The notes under the pieces are model-generated. The model had not been told where the DNA came from. It worked only from the letters and a program-made list of their open reading frames with translations, and made no database searches. This document shows positions 8,479 to 19,374 of a DNA stretch of 64,000 nt, one piece after another; the stretch's first letter is position 1; every line of letters starts with the position of its first letter. The DNA comes from Pyropia yezoensis. Its lineage: Eukaryota; Rhodophyta; Bangiophyceae; Bangiales; Bangiaceae. A program made the translations under genes and the position numbers. The stretch spans positions 9,205,119-9,269,118 of the forward strand of contig CM020618.1 in the NCBI GenBank assembly GCA_009829735.1, read 5' to 3'.

Positions 8479-11113
8479 ATGCCAGCGGCGGCGGCCGCGG
8501 CGTTTTGCCCTGCCCCCCCCCTCCTCCCCTGGCACCACCGCTCCGCGCAGGCGCTGCGGGCGCCCGCCGGCGGCAACCACTGGGGGCGTCGACCGCACAC
8601 GCGGCCGTCGCCACAGCGTCGGACGCGGGGGCGGGCGGTGGCCCCGCCCGCGGCCACCGCCGCCACCGCGGGGGACGTGGCCGGGGGGGGGGGGGGGGGA
8701 CGGGGGTGGCGAGCCCGAAGACGGCGCAAACGCGGCGCTGGCCGCTTTTCTGGCCCGCCGTCGCGCTGCTGCTGGCGGCCGCACCAGCGGCAGCGGCGGC
8801 GGTGGTGGTGGTGGAGGCGGTGGTGACGACGGCGGCGGCGGCGGGAATGGCACGGCACCCCATCCGTCGGGTGCGGTTTCCACCGACGCGACAGTGGTGG
8901 GTCGGGGGGTGTCCCCGTCCCCCGCGCCGGGCGTGCCACCCCCGGCGCCGCCGGGAGCGCCGACCACGGTGGGTCGGCCACCCGCTCCACCCGCGGGGAG
9001 GGCACCCCCACCTGCGTCGACCGGCGGGCGGCCGAGGGAAGAGCGGCTGTCTGCCTTCCTCGCCGCCTTCCACGCCCTCAACGCGTCGACGGCAGCGGCG
9101 GCCGCCGCACGGGGTGGCTGGTCGGGGGGCGTAGGAGGGGTCGGCGCCCACGCCGGTGGCGACGATGGCGCCGCGCCACCGCTATCGCTATCGCCGCCGT
9201 CGCAGATTCCGACGGGGGTGGTAGGCACGCAGAGCCTGTGGGGGGAGGGCGACGTGGCCGGCAGCCGCGGAGACGCTGGCGTTGGCAACGGCACCCCGCT
9301 TAACCCTGTCGATCTCCTGCTGTCGGCAGACGGCGTTGCCAACGATGGAGTCGACGTTGACAGCGCGTATGCGGATGCGGGTGCGGGTGCAGACACGGAC
9401 ACGGGCGCCTACGACGATGAGGATGCGCCCCTCCCCGCACTGGACAAGGACGCCCTCTTTGCGGCCTTCCCCCACTTGGGTGCCCTCGACGCGTCCCTAG
9501 AGGCGGGCGTCGCGGCAAACCCCCCCCTACCCGGGGAGAGCCCACCCGAGTGGATAGCCCGCACCACCGGCCCGCTGCCCGGCGCCCGGCCGCTGGTTGT
9601 GTTTGTCGCCCTCCGGCTGGTGCGGCTGGCGTTGGCCGCGGCCGCAGCCGGCCTGGCCGCCGCGGGCGTCGCGGGCGTCGTTGCCGCCGACGCAGCCGCG
9701 TCGGCGGTGCTCCTCGCCGCGGTGCCCACCGCGCTGGTGGTGGCGGCGGTGGCGGGCCCGCCCGCATCGCAGGAGGAGCGTGGCGACGGCGTGCGGCGGG
9801 TGGTCATGACCGGCGCGGGTGCGGCGCTGGGGGTGGGCGTCGCGTGGCTCGCTGCCCTCACCGCCGTGTCGGTCGGCGGCGGCGCGGCAGCGGCGGCCGC
9901 GGCCGCGGCGGCGCCGCCCGTGCTCGCAGCCGCCGTGGCGGCGCGGCTGGTGGGCCTCCCCCTGGGACTCTTGTTTTGGCGGCAGCCGCTGGTGCAGCTG
10001 TTTGGTGAGTCGGGCCGCCCGCCCCGGCCTTACGCGCTGGCCGTGCGGGCGTGGGTGGCGGCGGTGCTGCTGGTGGCGGTGGTGGCGGGGGGGGGGATGC
10101 GCGCGTACGCGCTGCTGGGGTCGCTCGGCCCGAGCACTGCGGGCGCATGTGCCGTTAGTGGTGGCGTCAGCGGCGCCATCGCGGCGGCCGGTGCGTGGCT
10201 GGTGGCGGCGGCGGTTGCGGCGGGGGTGCCCCCCCCCGCGGCTGTGGCGGCCGCCCTGGCCGAGCGCGTCGTGGCCACCCATGGGTGGCTGCTGCGCTCC
10301 GCCCCAACGGCGCTGTCCCTGCTGGCCGACCCCGGCGGCATGCTCACCGCCCTGGTCGTTGCCGCCGGCGCGTACGGCGCGTACGCTGCCTACGCGCTGA
10401 CCTTTCCGATGGACCTTCTCCGCGCGGGCGGCCGCCCGCCCGCGGCCTACCTCACACCCGTGTCGGCGGTGCTCACCCACTGGGGCGTCTTCCAGTCGGA
10501 GCGGGAGGTGGAGGACGCGGCGATCGCGGCTGGCGTGACTGCCCCCGGGGGGGTCGTTGCGGGGCGGGCGATGCGGATGAAGCGGGCGCCGCAGCTGCTC
10601 GAGTCGGGCAGCCGGCTCGTGTCGTCAAACCGCGCCGACGGCACCCTCCTGGAGCTGATTGACCAGGACATTCGCCACTGGGCGGCCAAGGCGGGCGTTG
10701 TCGGCGGTGCCGGCGGCAGCGGCAGCGCCGCAGACGCGATGGCAGAGGAGGCGGCGATGGTGGCCGCCGCCGAGGCGGCCGGCGGCATGGGCGACCGCAC
10801 CACCTGGCTTGCCGGCCTCGGCCACAGCCGCCGGCGTGTGCTCGCCGACGGCCTCCGCACGTGGGCGCAGCCGCTGGCGGCCGACGCTGGCACTGACGCG
10901 GCCGACAGCCTCAGCGAGATGCTCTTTGACGTTATGACCGAGGAGGAGGCGGGCGAGTGGGGCGCCTCGGGCCGCGACACGAGCTGGCTGTTTGACGGCG
11001 CCGCCCCGCCGCCGCTCGCCGACGGCTGGGGGGGGGGGGGGGCCGGGGCGGGGGGGGCTGACACGCCGCCGCCACCGCCGCCGCCGTCGCCGCCGCCACC
11101 GACGGGGGGGTAA
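8479..11113 (+). CDS. Probable plastid-targeted multi-pass membrane protein, unknown family
   Basis: The C-terminal frame is open to the TAA at 11111-11113. Strongly hydrophobic stretches are encoded at about 9580-9770, 9800-10000, 10040-10220 and 10340-10410, separated by short charged loops. A more ordered soluble tail follows (THWGVFQSEREVEDA, ELIDQDIRHWAAKAG, LSEMLFDVMTEEEAGEW), ending in a Pro-rich run. The best start is ATG 8479 in good context (gcgccATGc). It gives MPAAAAAAFCPAP and an Arg/Ser-rich, acid-poor leader that resembles plastid transit peptides of red algae, which carry a Phe near the N-terminus. That frame differs by one from the membrane-protein frame. The shift would have to occur in the run of 17 G at 8683-8699, so a homopolymer length error, a real frameshift or an unseen exon is implied. 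The in-frame alternative has no ATG between about 8180 and the membrane region. Confidence 0.5.
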
Positions 11114-11854
11114 CTCGCCGGGGGCGGGTGGGCTGGCGGCGGGGGGGGTGGATGCCGCGCCGAGCGTCAATGCCCCCACCTCAACCATTGGGGGCGGAGG
11201 AGGCGGTTCGACGGCCTTTTTTCTTTTTTTGTGGGTGGGGTCTCTTCACTCTGGTGGACGGACGCAGGCAAGCACTGCTTTCCTTCCCCCTCTGACGTGT
11301 CCCTTCCCATCCCTAAACTGCGCGGGCGTTTTTTTAAAATGTTTTCTTCACTTTCTCCTTCGTTCTTCCTTGTTCTCGTTGCCGTGGGGGGCGCCCGAGC
11401 AGCGCTGACGGGTGCCCCGAACTCCCCCACCCCTCCCCCACGCGCATCAACGGCGGTCACAGCCCGCGTCCGCCAGGTAGGGCACCCTCGGCTCCCCACA
11501 CACAACATGTCCACCGAGGCGCGGCCGGCTGCGCATCGTCCGGTGGGGACGCACAACTCCCACCCCCGCTTAGTGAGTGGTTGGCTAGTAACCGCGCCGC
11601 GCGCCATACCCCGCCGCACACTGTCCGGAACGCCTGGGGAGCCAGTGGCCGCTCGCAACCCGCCCGGGCGCCCGGCATCCGCTGCCCGCGCGGGTCACAG
11701 GTCCGCTCATCATCTGGCGCTTCGGTTTCCCCTCTCTCTCTCTCACAGAGAGAGTGGTGCCTTGTTTGTCGTTGCACTCAAGACCGCCACCCCGGGGATG
11801 GCGGCGCCCCGGTTGCCGCCCGTTCTTTTTTTTTTTTTTCATTCCCCGTCTCAT
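11114..11854. other. 3' flank between two genes
   Basis: Contains a T-rich tract at 11217-11230, 104 bp after the upstream stop, and an imperfect CT/GA palindrome near 11735-11757. The run of T at about 11826-11839 lies just beyond the stop of the minus-strand gene. No gene is recognised. Confidence 0.4.
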
Positions 11855-13156
11855 TTACATCTGCTTCCCCTTCGCGGCGGCTGCCTTGACCTTTGCAGTC
11901 GCCCCCTCGGCCGCCCCCGCGGTGGGTGCGACGCCCGCCAAGTCCTCTGGCGCAACGGTCGCGTAGTAGACGGGTAGCGCCACGCTGTCGGGCGTCTTGA
12001 TGTGCACACTGAGCACGTTGGTCCACCCCCGCGGCGCCTTGGCCGCCACCCCCCGCAGCACGTCGACTACATTCCCAGCCAGCGCCGCCGGCGTCATGCC
12101 CGTGTGGCCCGCCTTGACGGCCACGCAAGACCCCCCCCCAGACAGGTGGAGCGCCGTCGAGTGCAGCGCCCGCTTGGCCTCCTTGACGGGGTTGCGGCTG
12201 AGCCGCACTGACATGGGCACTTTTTTCGAACGGAAAAAGGGTGAGCCCAGCAGCTTGGGCAGCAGCGGCTCCACCCGGTCGTCGGCGAGGAAAAGGTCGT
12301 ACTGGTTCATGAGCTCCCGCTTGGCCTCAAACGTCCGGTACCGCTTGCGGAGCTTCTCCAAGCCCATCACGCGGGTCACCCCCCCCGAGTCCCCTGCTGC
12401 CGCGAAGTAGTCCTTAACCGCCCGCTGGGGGTCCTTGACGATCAAGCACACCTCGGCAACGCCGGACGTGTAGAGGGGGGTGGAGAGGCGGAGCAGGAGG
12501 GGGCGCACCCGCGCGCGGTCGGGCATGAGCTTGAAGCCGAGGATGACCGACACGGGCACGTCCGTGTCGCTGTCCACGAGCGCCGCCCCCGCTGCATCGT
12601 CGGCCTTGGCGGCCTGCCCCGCCACGTGCTGCAGCAGCGCCGCCACCGCGAGGGCCACCTGGTCCACCTCTAGCCCGGGTGGTGGGGCATCCGCGTCAGC
12701 CTCGGCGGCCGCGGCGGGGGCGCGCTTGGCCTTTTTGGCGCCCGCACTTGCTGTGGCCGGTGCGTCGGCCGCCGCGCCAGTCTTGGCTGGCGCAGCGGCG
12801 GTGGCGCCCGGCTTGGCCGGCGAGGAGGAGGCGGCGCGCTTGGCCTTTTTAGCCCTCGCACTCGCCTTGGTCAGGGTGGCGGTGGCGGCGCCCGTCTTGA
12901 CCGGGGTGGCGGTGGCGACGCCCATCTTCGCAGGGGTGGCGCTGGCGACGCGCTTGGCCTTCTTCGCGCTAGCGTCGGCCATGCCGGCAGCGGCGGCGGA
13001 ACGCTTTGTCTTTTTGACGCCAGAGACAGCCGCACCAGCAGCGGAGGATGCGGGGGTAGCACGCTTGGCCTTCTTGACAGGACGCGTCGAAGGGGTCGCT
13101 GCCGCCGCCGTCGCCGCCGACGGGGAGGGGGCCGCCGCCTTTGGCTTAGGTGCCAT
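11855..13156 (-). CDS. Ribosomal L1-domain nucleolar protein (RSL1D1/Utp30-like)
   Basis: 433 aa, intronless, start at ATG 13156 (MAPKPKAAAP). The first 170 or so residues are an Ala/Pro/Lys-rich tail holding six or so repeats of K(K/T)(A/T)KR, as in linker-histone-like nuclear tails and nucleolar signals. The folded part runs from about residue 175 to 405: VSVILGFKLMPDRARV, VCLIVKDPQRA, QYDLFLADDRVEPLLP, KLLGSPFFRSKKVPMSV, LSGGGSCVAVKAGHTGM and TNVLSVHIKTPDSVALPVYY. This matches the L1 family variants that act in ribosome biogenesis (RSL1D1, Utp30, Cic1) rather than the ribosomal L1/L10a protein itself, which lacks the long basic tail. It is predicted to bind pre-rRNA in the nucleolus. It is divergent from the EDC4 gene with 567 bp between the start codons. 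Confidence 0.85.
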   Translation of the reverse strand: MAPKPKAAAPSPSAATAAAATPSTRPVKKAKRATPASSAAGAAVSGVKKTKRSAAAAGMADASAKKAKRVASATPAKMGVATATPVKTGAATATLTKASARAKKAKRAASSSPAKPGATAAAPAKTGAAADAPATASAGAKKAKRAPAAAAEADADAPPPGLEVDQVALAVAALLQHVAGQAAKADDAAGAALVDSDTDVPVSVILGFKLMPDRARVRPLLLRLSTPLYTSGVAEVCLIVKDPQRAVKDYFAAAGDSGGVTRVMGLEKLRKRYRTFEAKRELMNQYDLFLADDRVEPLLPKLLGSPFFRSKKVPMSVRLSRNPVKEAKRALHSTALHLSGGGSCVAVKAGHTGMTPAALAGNVVDVLRGVAAKAPRGWTNVLSVHIKTPDSVALPVYYATVAPEDLAGVAPTAGAAEGATAKVKAAAAKGKQM

Positions 13157-13723
13157 GGTCGGGGAGGAGGCAGGCGCTAAACACGAAGACAGCTTCGAAC
13201 AGGGAAACAGCAGGGGGGGGGGAAGGAAGGGGGGAGGATATGTGCGTGAACGTGCATACAGCGGGGAATGTGGTGGTGCCGGGGAGCTTGACAGACCCCG
13301 ACCGCCACGGTGAAGCATACACATCGCGTGGATGTGGGTGCGCGGACGACGGCGGCGCCCGCAAAGGTGAACGGCTGGTGCTCCATTCTGAAACGGCTAC
13401 TGGCAGGGGTACTACCTTGCACAACAGTTGTATTTTTCTAAACTACGACTCAATCCGAAGGCCATGAAACGATTACATGCGCTGGCAGACTGACGTGGCA
13501 GCAAGTCCGAGCCGGTGTGCGGGACCAGGCTCTTCGTGTGTGTTTCATTGGGGTGCGCCTTTCCGTCCGTCAGCGCGCACACTTGACGTGCGTCGCGCGC
13601 TCCGAAGCGGGAGCGTCTATTGCCCCCCCTCGTTGACCCCTCGTGGCTGTGATCGAGCTGCGGTGGCGACCGCTCCCGTTTTTTTTTTGGAGTGCAAGGT
13701 CAAGCCCACCCTCGCCCGCTACC
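13157..13723. promoter_or_regulatory. Divergent intergenic region, likely shared promoter
   Basis: The region separates ATG 13156 (-) from ATG 13724 (+). It includes AT-richer sequence at about 13410-13470 and a run of T at 13680-13688, just upstream of the + start. No defined box was recognised, so the promoter call rests on position only. Confidence 0.4.
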
Positions 13724-16700
13724 ATGTCGTCGGTCACCCCGTCGGTGCCGCTGGATCAGTTACCCGAGGCGGAGCGCGTCGCAGCACAGCGGCGGCTGCT
13801 GGCCGAGCGCTTTGGCTGTGCCCCCCTGGATGCGGCGCCCACGTCCCCCGCGGGCCCGTCCTCGTCGTCGGGCATTGCCGACGCAGACGATGATGGCGCC
13901 CCGCGCTCTGACTCGGCGACGGTTGGCAACGGGTCGTCGTTGGCGGCCGCGGATCTTGAGTCGGTCACCTCCGTGTCGGTGGCAGCGTCGGCACGGGTGG
14001 ATGACCTCGGCAGCATTGGCGAGCTTGAAGGGCACGAGGATGGAGGGGCGCGTGTTGGGGTGGGGATGGGCGTACCGAGGGGCATATCCCTGGCTGTCAG
14101 CGGCACCGCCGGTGGTGGGGTGCCATTAGCGACGGCCAATGGGATGGCTGGCGGTGGTACATCGGTTGGGAGCTCCGCTGCAGCCCCTCCTGATCAAGGC
14201 GACGCGGTCGCCCGGGGCACCAGCGATGTCGCCGGGACCTCCGCGAGTGCCCCTGTACCATCTGCGTCGTCGCATGGTAGCTGTGGCCCGCCGTCGGCGG
14301 CGGTGGCAGCGGCCATGATCGCCCTCCGGTCCTGGCCTGGTGCGGCCATTGCGCCCGCCTCGGCCCACTACGTGTATGATAGTCGCATTCGCGCCGATGC
14401 CGTCCGCGATCGGGCTGTGCGTGTCACGCCCGTCACCCGTGTGGCGACTGTGGTAGCCGAGGCGGCCGGCGCGCGGGTGGCCGTCGATTCAGCGCTCATC
14501 AGCTACGCGGTTGGCGCGCACGTGCGGGTCATCTCGCGCGCGTCAGCGGCGCGGTGCCTCCTCCGAGGGCACTCGTCGGCGATCGTGGACATGCAGTTGC
14601 GGCCGGTGCTGCGGGTGACTCCAGCGGCAGCGGTGGCGGCACGGAGCGCGGGCGTCACGGCCGGTGGGGGTGCTGACGACACCGGGCACGATTCGGTGGG
14701 GCCATCTTTAGTGGGCGGGGATGACTCCCACCCGGCGGCGCTCGCAAGAAAACGCAAGTGGATGCCAAACGAGGCGGGCGGAACAGGCGGCGGTGGTGAA
14801 GGTGGGACGCCTTCTGGTGAGACGCAAGAAACTCTTGAGGATGCTACCGGTGAGCAACTCGAGCACGTGCTGGTTTCGTGTGCGACGGACGGGTCGGTGC
14901 GGTTTTGGCGGCTAGCCGTCCGAGGCGAAAATGGGGGCGATGGCGGCGGCGTTAGTGGTGTGCCGGGCCCAGCGAGCCCAGCTACTGGGTCGAGCACGGT
15001 CGACTGCATTGGGAAGTTGGCACTGTCACACCCTTCCGGCGGCCGCTACAGCCGCCTTTGCGTGAGTCCGCGGTATCTACCCACGGCCGTTGTGGATGAT
15101 GACTCCGCGGACGATGAGGCTGATGGGGAGGTTGTGGTGGCTCTTGCGGACGCGGCTCCCGGCGGCGGTATTCGTCTCGTTTGGGCCCGCCTGCCTCCGG
15201 GAGGGGATGAGGACGATGGCGGAGATGACAGCAAGGTGGGTGAAGGCGAGGCTTCGGTCACCCGTGAAGTCACCCTCCACCAAGACAGGAAAGAGGACGG
15301 TGGCAAGGACGGGGTCAAAGCGTCGGCCTTTACGGCTCTAGCATGGGTCAACGGTGGCCGTTCCCTTGCTGCTGGAGACTCTGCGGGGAATGTGGTGGTG
15401 TGGGACGTGGACGCTGGTCGCATGATGTGCGTTATGGCGCCTTTTGCCGACTGGCCCTGCGGGAAGGGTGATGCCGTCGCCAGCACTGACGTCAGCGGCG
15501 ATGCTGACGCCAGCATTATTGTCAACTCTGCGGACTGTAGCGTGCTGTCGCTGGCAGTTCTCGCAGGCGGGCACTCGCTGCTTGCAACCGACTCGACTGG
15601 GCGTCGCCTGAGCCTCCTCTCGGTTTCCCCGGACGGTCACTCGTTGGTCCGGACGCAGACGCTGGAGTTTGGGGTTGACACGACGGAACTGGGCGCTTGC
15701 CTCAAGGACCGCCGTGGCACCAGGGGTGCTACCTCCGACACCACTCGTACTGGCGGTGGCGGTGCCGACGACAGCGATGAGGACGATGGCGGCGACTCGT
15801 CCTCAGACAGCGACCATGACGCGTCAGATGAGCCGCTGCACTGGTGTCCTTTTGCTTCTGAGACCAGCGGTGAATTTGCTGTCGGTTGGAATGTGCGCTC
15901 CCGCTGCCTCTATCTGCTCCATTACTGCCCGCGGGCGCGGCGTGTAGATAGCTTGGTGGAAGCGGCACTCCGAGCGCCCGTGCTGTCTGCGGCACCGACG
16001 CTCGCGGCGCGGCACGTGGCGCTGACGGGTGACGGTGGTGTGCCGCGCGCGGGCAGTGTGCGCGAGGTGGCCGTCTGGGCCGTCACGCCCGCGGCTGTGC
16101 AGCTGCTGCACCTGCCCGTGGATGATCTTCTGCCGCCCCCCGACGTGGTTGCCGCCGCGGCGGTTGTGGCCAAGGGGGTATCTGTCACCGCAGGTGGCTC
16201 GCCCGGCAGCAGCAATGGGGGTGGCAGTGGTGTTCATAGGGCCGACGCCGGTGCCGCGACGGCAGAGGCCGCTGCTGACGGATCGGCCGACGCTGACACT
16301 GATGCAGGGGTGGAGACCAAGAAGGCGCGCGTTGGCTGCGCGCCCTTGTCGCCCGTGGTGGTGCCCGCTGATGTCAAGTTTAGCGCGGGCTCCACTGCAG
16401 GAGGGGGGCTTGTGGATGACCTCGTCTCGCCCTCTTCAGACGGTGGGGGGGCACGGACAGGTGCGCCGGTCACCTCCCCGCGACCACACAAGCCAGCCCA
16501 TGCAGCGAGCGGTGGTGGCGGAGGTGGCAGCAGCGGGTCGGGCCATCGCGGTGTACGGAGCCCGAGGGGCCCGGCGGTGGAGGTGCCGCCCGTGGAGCCC
16601 CAGCACATCCTTTTCAACAAGGTCACCGCCGTCCCGCCGGTGGTTCTCCCGCCTTCCACCCAAACGGCGCGGCCATCGTCGGGTACTGCGGCTGAAGGTG

Positions 16701-18403
16701 AGGCTGCGGGCACCGCTGCCACGGGGACTGCAGCTCTCCCGTCTCACTCGACGGTGAGCGCGGCGGCGTCGGCCAAGGCTGACCGTCACTCGTCGCCGCG
16801 AACGCTGCCAACGTCGCCGGCCAAGTCTACCCTTTTGCCACGAGTGGCCGACACGTCCAGTGCCAAGAGCAGCAATCGCGCCGCGCCGCCGCCTCTACCC
16901 GCCCGGCCGCCACCGACGACAGACGGGTCGACGGCCAAGGCGCAACCCCCCAGCGCCAGTGCTGGAGGTGGCTCTACGTCCGCGGTACGGCCGTCGGCGA
17001 TCGACCGGGCCATGATAGCAGCGCTGGTCTCGTCGGTACCTGGAGCGGCGTCGATCGCGTCGCCTGTGGACCGCGCTTTCCTAGCTGCGGCCGGTGTGCA
17101 GCTGCCAGCAGCGACGCAAGCGCCGGCAGGGCCCACCCCGGAGCAGATCAGTACTGTCGTCAAAGCTGCTAAACGCGGTGCTGCCGATGCGGCAGCGACG
17201 TTTGCCGCATCTGCGGCCGTGCGGGACGCTGAGGACGAGGCTCGGCTGGAGACGCTGCTCTCATCCGTGGGCACTACTTTGGATGGAGCAATCAGTTCGT
17301 CGGTTGCGTCGGCCATTCACACCCAAATGGCGACGGTGGTTGTGCCGGCGCTCGCGTCGCTGCTGCGACCGGCCGCGGTGCCGCCGCCCAAGCGATCGAC
17401 GCCACCAATAGACGTGGATGCGCTGGCTGGTGCCGTTGCGTCTGCGCTGACGCTGTCGGCTTCGAGGGCTGCGGCCACGGGCGGTGGCACTGGCGACCGC
17501 GGCACTGGCGCCGGTGGCGGTGGTGGTCTGTCGAATGACACGTGGTTGGCAAGTGAGTACGAGGCCGCCATGGGTGCCGCTCGCCTGGCCGATGCCGCGT
17601 CGGCGGCTGCCGACACGATGAGCCGCCAGATTGCCGCGTCGGTGCGGGCGGGCGTGCAGGCGGCGGCGGCGTCGTCGGTGGCGGCGCCGCTCCGCGACGT
17701 GTGCGAGGCCACCGCCGAGGCCGAAGCGGCGCTCGCCGCGGGCGCCGCGACAGTGGCGGCCGCGGCCGCGGCGGTGGCGCCGCCCGGTGGCGTGCCGCGC
17801 AGCGGCGGCGATGGCGCGGCAACGACGGCGGCCAGCGAAGCAGAGGCGGCGGCGGCCGCCGCCGCCGCCGCCGCGGCGGCCGCCGAAGCCGCTCGCCTGG
17901 AGCGCCGTGCCGAGGTGGAACGCGCCGCCGCGGCCGACGATGTAGATGCGGCATTTGTGGCGGCCCTCGACGGTGGTGACTGGCCGCTCCTCCGGTGGCT
18001 CCTCTCCTCCCTCGACGCGCAGCGGGCGTGCGAGAGCGGCCGCCTGTCGCAGGTGGCGCTCGTGTCCCTCCTTCAGCAGCTGGGTGTTGGCCTGACCGCC
18101 CCCGCCGCTGCCGCCGCGGCCGCCGCGGCGGCGGTGCCGTCATCATCGTCGGCGGCGGCGGCCGAGGAGGCGGCTGCTGAGGCTGCGGCCGACACGCGCC
18201 TGCGGGTGCTGTGGCTCCACGAGGCGCTGCAGGCGGTGGATACGGCGGCGTCGGAGTCCCGCGCCTACCTCCCGGGCATCCTGGACCTGCTGCAGGGCCG
18301 CCTCGACACGCTGCTCGCCGCGGGCGCCGGCGGCGCGGCAGGGGAGACCAAAAAGGTCCGCGTGTGCCTGTACATTGTCAAGTCGCTGCGGACAGAGGTG
18401 TAG
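13724..18403 (+). CDS. EDC4/Ge-1/Varicose-like mRNA decapping scaffold
   Basis: 1559 aa, intronless, start ATG 13724 in context gctaccATGt. A low-complexity leader is followed by a WD40-type region from about residue 200: ALISYAVGAHVRVISR, CLLRGHSSAIVDMQLRPV (about 270), LVSCATDGSVRFWRLAV (about 385) and NGGRSLAAGDSAGNVVVWDV (about 540). A long Ser/Pro/Gly-rich linker leads to an Ala-rich helical region (residues about 1150-1400, including runs of Ala). The conserved C-terminal end has LSQVALVSLLQQLGV, RVLWLHEALQAVD and KKVRVCLYIVKSL. This order (WD40, disordered linker, helical repeat end) is that of EDC4, which holds DCP1/DCP2 and the exonuclease XRN together in P-bodies. It is similar in length to animal and plant homologues. 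The WD40 part is interrupted by acidic Gly-rich inserts, as is common in this genome. Confidence 0.85.
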   Translation: MSSVTPSVPLDQLPEAERVAAQRRLLAERFGCAPLDAAPTSPAGPSSSSGIADADDDGAPRSDSATVGNGSSLAAADLESVTSVSVAASARVDDLGSIGELEGHEDGGARVGVGMGVPRGISLAVSGTAGGGVPLATANGMAGGGTSVGSSAAAPPDQGDAVARGTSDVAGTSASAPVPSASSHGSCGPPSAAVAAAMIALRSWPGAAIAPASAHYVYDSRIRADAVRDRAVRVTPVTRVATVVAEAAGARVAVDSALISYAVGAHVRVISRASAARCLLRGHSSAIVDMQLRPVLRVTPAAAVAARSAGVTAGGGADDTGHDSVGPSLVGGDDSHPAALARKRKWMPNEAGGTGGGGEGGTPSGETQETLEDATGEQLEHVLVSCATDGSVRFWRLAVRGENGGDGGGVSGVPGPASPATGSSTVDCIGKLALSHPSGGRYSRLCVSPRYLPTAVVDDDSADDEADGEVVVALADAAPGGGIRLVWARLPPGGDEDDGGDDSKVGEGEASVTREVTLHQDRKEDGGKDGVKASAFTALAWVNGGRSLAAGDSAGNVVVWDVDAGRMMCVMAPFADWPCGKGDAVASTDVSGDADASIIVNSADCSVLSLAVLAGGHSLLATDSTGRRLSLLSVSPDGHSLVRTQTLEFGVDTTELGACLKDRRGTRGATSDTTRTGGGGADDSDEDDGGDSSSDSDHDASDEPLHWCPFASETSGEFAVGWNVRSRCLYLLHYCPRARRVDSLVEAALRAPVLSAAPTLAARHVALTGDGGVPRAGSVREVAVWAVTPAAVQLLHLPVDDLLPPPDVVAAAAVVAKGVSVTAGGSPGSSNGGGSGVHRADAGAATAEAAADGSADADTDAGVETKKARVGCAPLSPVVVPADVKFSAGSTAGGGLVDDLVSPSSDGGGARTGAPVTSPRPHKPAHAASGGGGGGSSGSGHRGVRSPRGPAVEVPPVEPQHILFNKVTAVPPVVLPPSTQTARPSSGTAAEGEAAGTAATGTAALPSHSTVSAAASAKADRHSSPRTLPTSPAKSTLLPRVADTSSAKSSNRAAPPPLPARPPPTTDGSTAKAQPPSASAGGGSTSAVRPSAIDRAMIAALVSSVPGAASIASPVDRAFLAAAGVQLPAATQAPAGPTPEQISTVVKAAKRGAADAAATFAASAAVRDAEDEARLETLLSSVGTTLDGAISSSVASAIHTQMATVVVPALASLLRPAAVPPPKRSTPPIDVDALAGAVASALTLSASRAAATGGGTGDRGTGAGGGGGLSNDTWLASEYEAAMGAARLADAASAAADTMSRQIAASVRAGVQAAAASSVAAPLRDVCEATAEAEAALAAGAATVAAAAAAVAPPGGVPRSGGDGAATTAASEAEAAAAAAAAAAAAAEAARLERRAEVERAAAADDVDAAFVAALDGGDWPLLRWLLSSLDAQRACESGRLSQVALVSLLQQLGVGLTAPAAAAAAAAAAVPSSSSAAAAEEAAAEAAADTRLRVLWLHEALQAVDTAASESRAYLPGILDLLQGRLDTLLAAGAGGAAGETKKVRVCLYIVKSLRTEV

Positions 18404-19374
18404 GGGTAGCGTGTGGTGCCGGTGGGTGCGTGGGGGGCGGTGGGGGTGAGTTGGGGGGGAAGAGAGGGAGGCAGGGGCTGGTTTCTGGAATGGACGCCGG
18501 GGCAGCACAGCATGGGGGGGGGGAGCGAGAGGGGTGTTGACCGCGGCGTGTGTCGAGCAGGGATTTTTGTGATTGTTGTAGGCTGTTGCCCTGCGGATAT
18601 CGCGCTTTGTTTTGTGTGCTCTTTGCCATGCGGCGGCGGGCGGCGCCCAACAAGCGGGTCGGTGAAACGCCTCCTTCGCCCCGAGCGTGGCGGCGAGAGC
18701 GGGAGGAAGCTCAAAGGGCGGGGCGGGAACGCGAAGGGGCGGCAACCTTACTCTCCCCTTGCGCATGTCTCTTGCGTGTGAAAGCTACCCTCCCCCAGCC
18801 ACGCACGCCGCATGGTCCTGCCACGGCTGCCCGCCCACCCCCGCCCAGTTACGGGCGCGGGCAACGCCGCCATACGCGGGCGCAGACGTTCAGCGGCGCA
18901 GCCTTGGTCGCCTTGCCCAGCCGCGGTGGCGGTAGCAAGCGTCGGCAGCGGCGACGACGACGACTGCTGTGGAGGCTTTGTGGGGAGCACCCGGATCGTC
19001 GGCTGCAGCAGCCCTGGTGCGGGGACACACCGCTGCGGGGGGGCATCCCAGGACCAAGCTGCGACGAGCGTGGCCTCGCTGTGCCGCTCCCCCTCACGCA
19101 CGGATCCTGTATGTAACAATAAGAGAAGACAGCAGCGTGCAAGCAATGTCAAGAAGAGAAAAACGGCGCACTCGAGCCCCCCGCGGGTGGGCTCTATCAC
19201 TAGAGAGCAAGCAAGCAAGCAAGCAAGCGCTGCCACGCTCAACTACTACCCACCGTCGCCTGCGACGCGCGGCGGGCCGATGACGTTGCGATCAAGGACG
19301 CTGGTAGCCACCGCAATCATGGCTGACGTACAACACGCGCCAGTGAGTATGTTCGCTGAATTGGCGCGGACAGC
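18404..19374. other. Intergenic, no gene recognised
   Basis: 3' flank of the EDC4 gene. TTTTTGTGATTGTTGTAG lies at 18564-18581. A small tandem repeat of AAGC occupies about 19207-19228. No credible coding signal. Confidence 0.45.
19207..19228. repeat. (AAGC)n microsatellite
   Basis: About five tandem copies of the tetramer AAGC. Confidence 0.85.
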
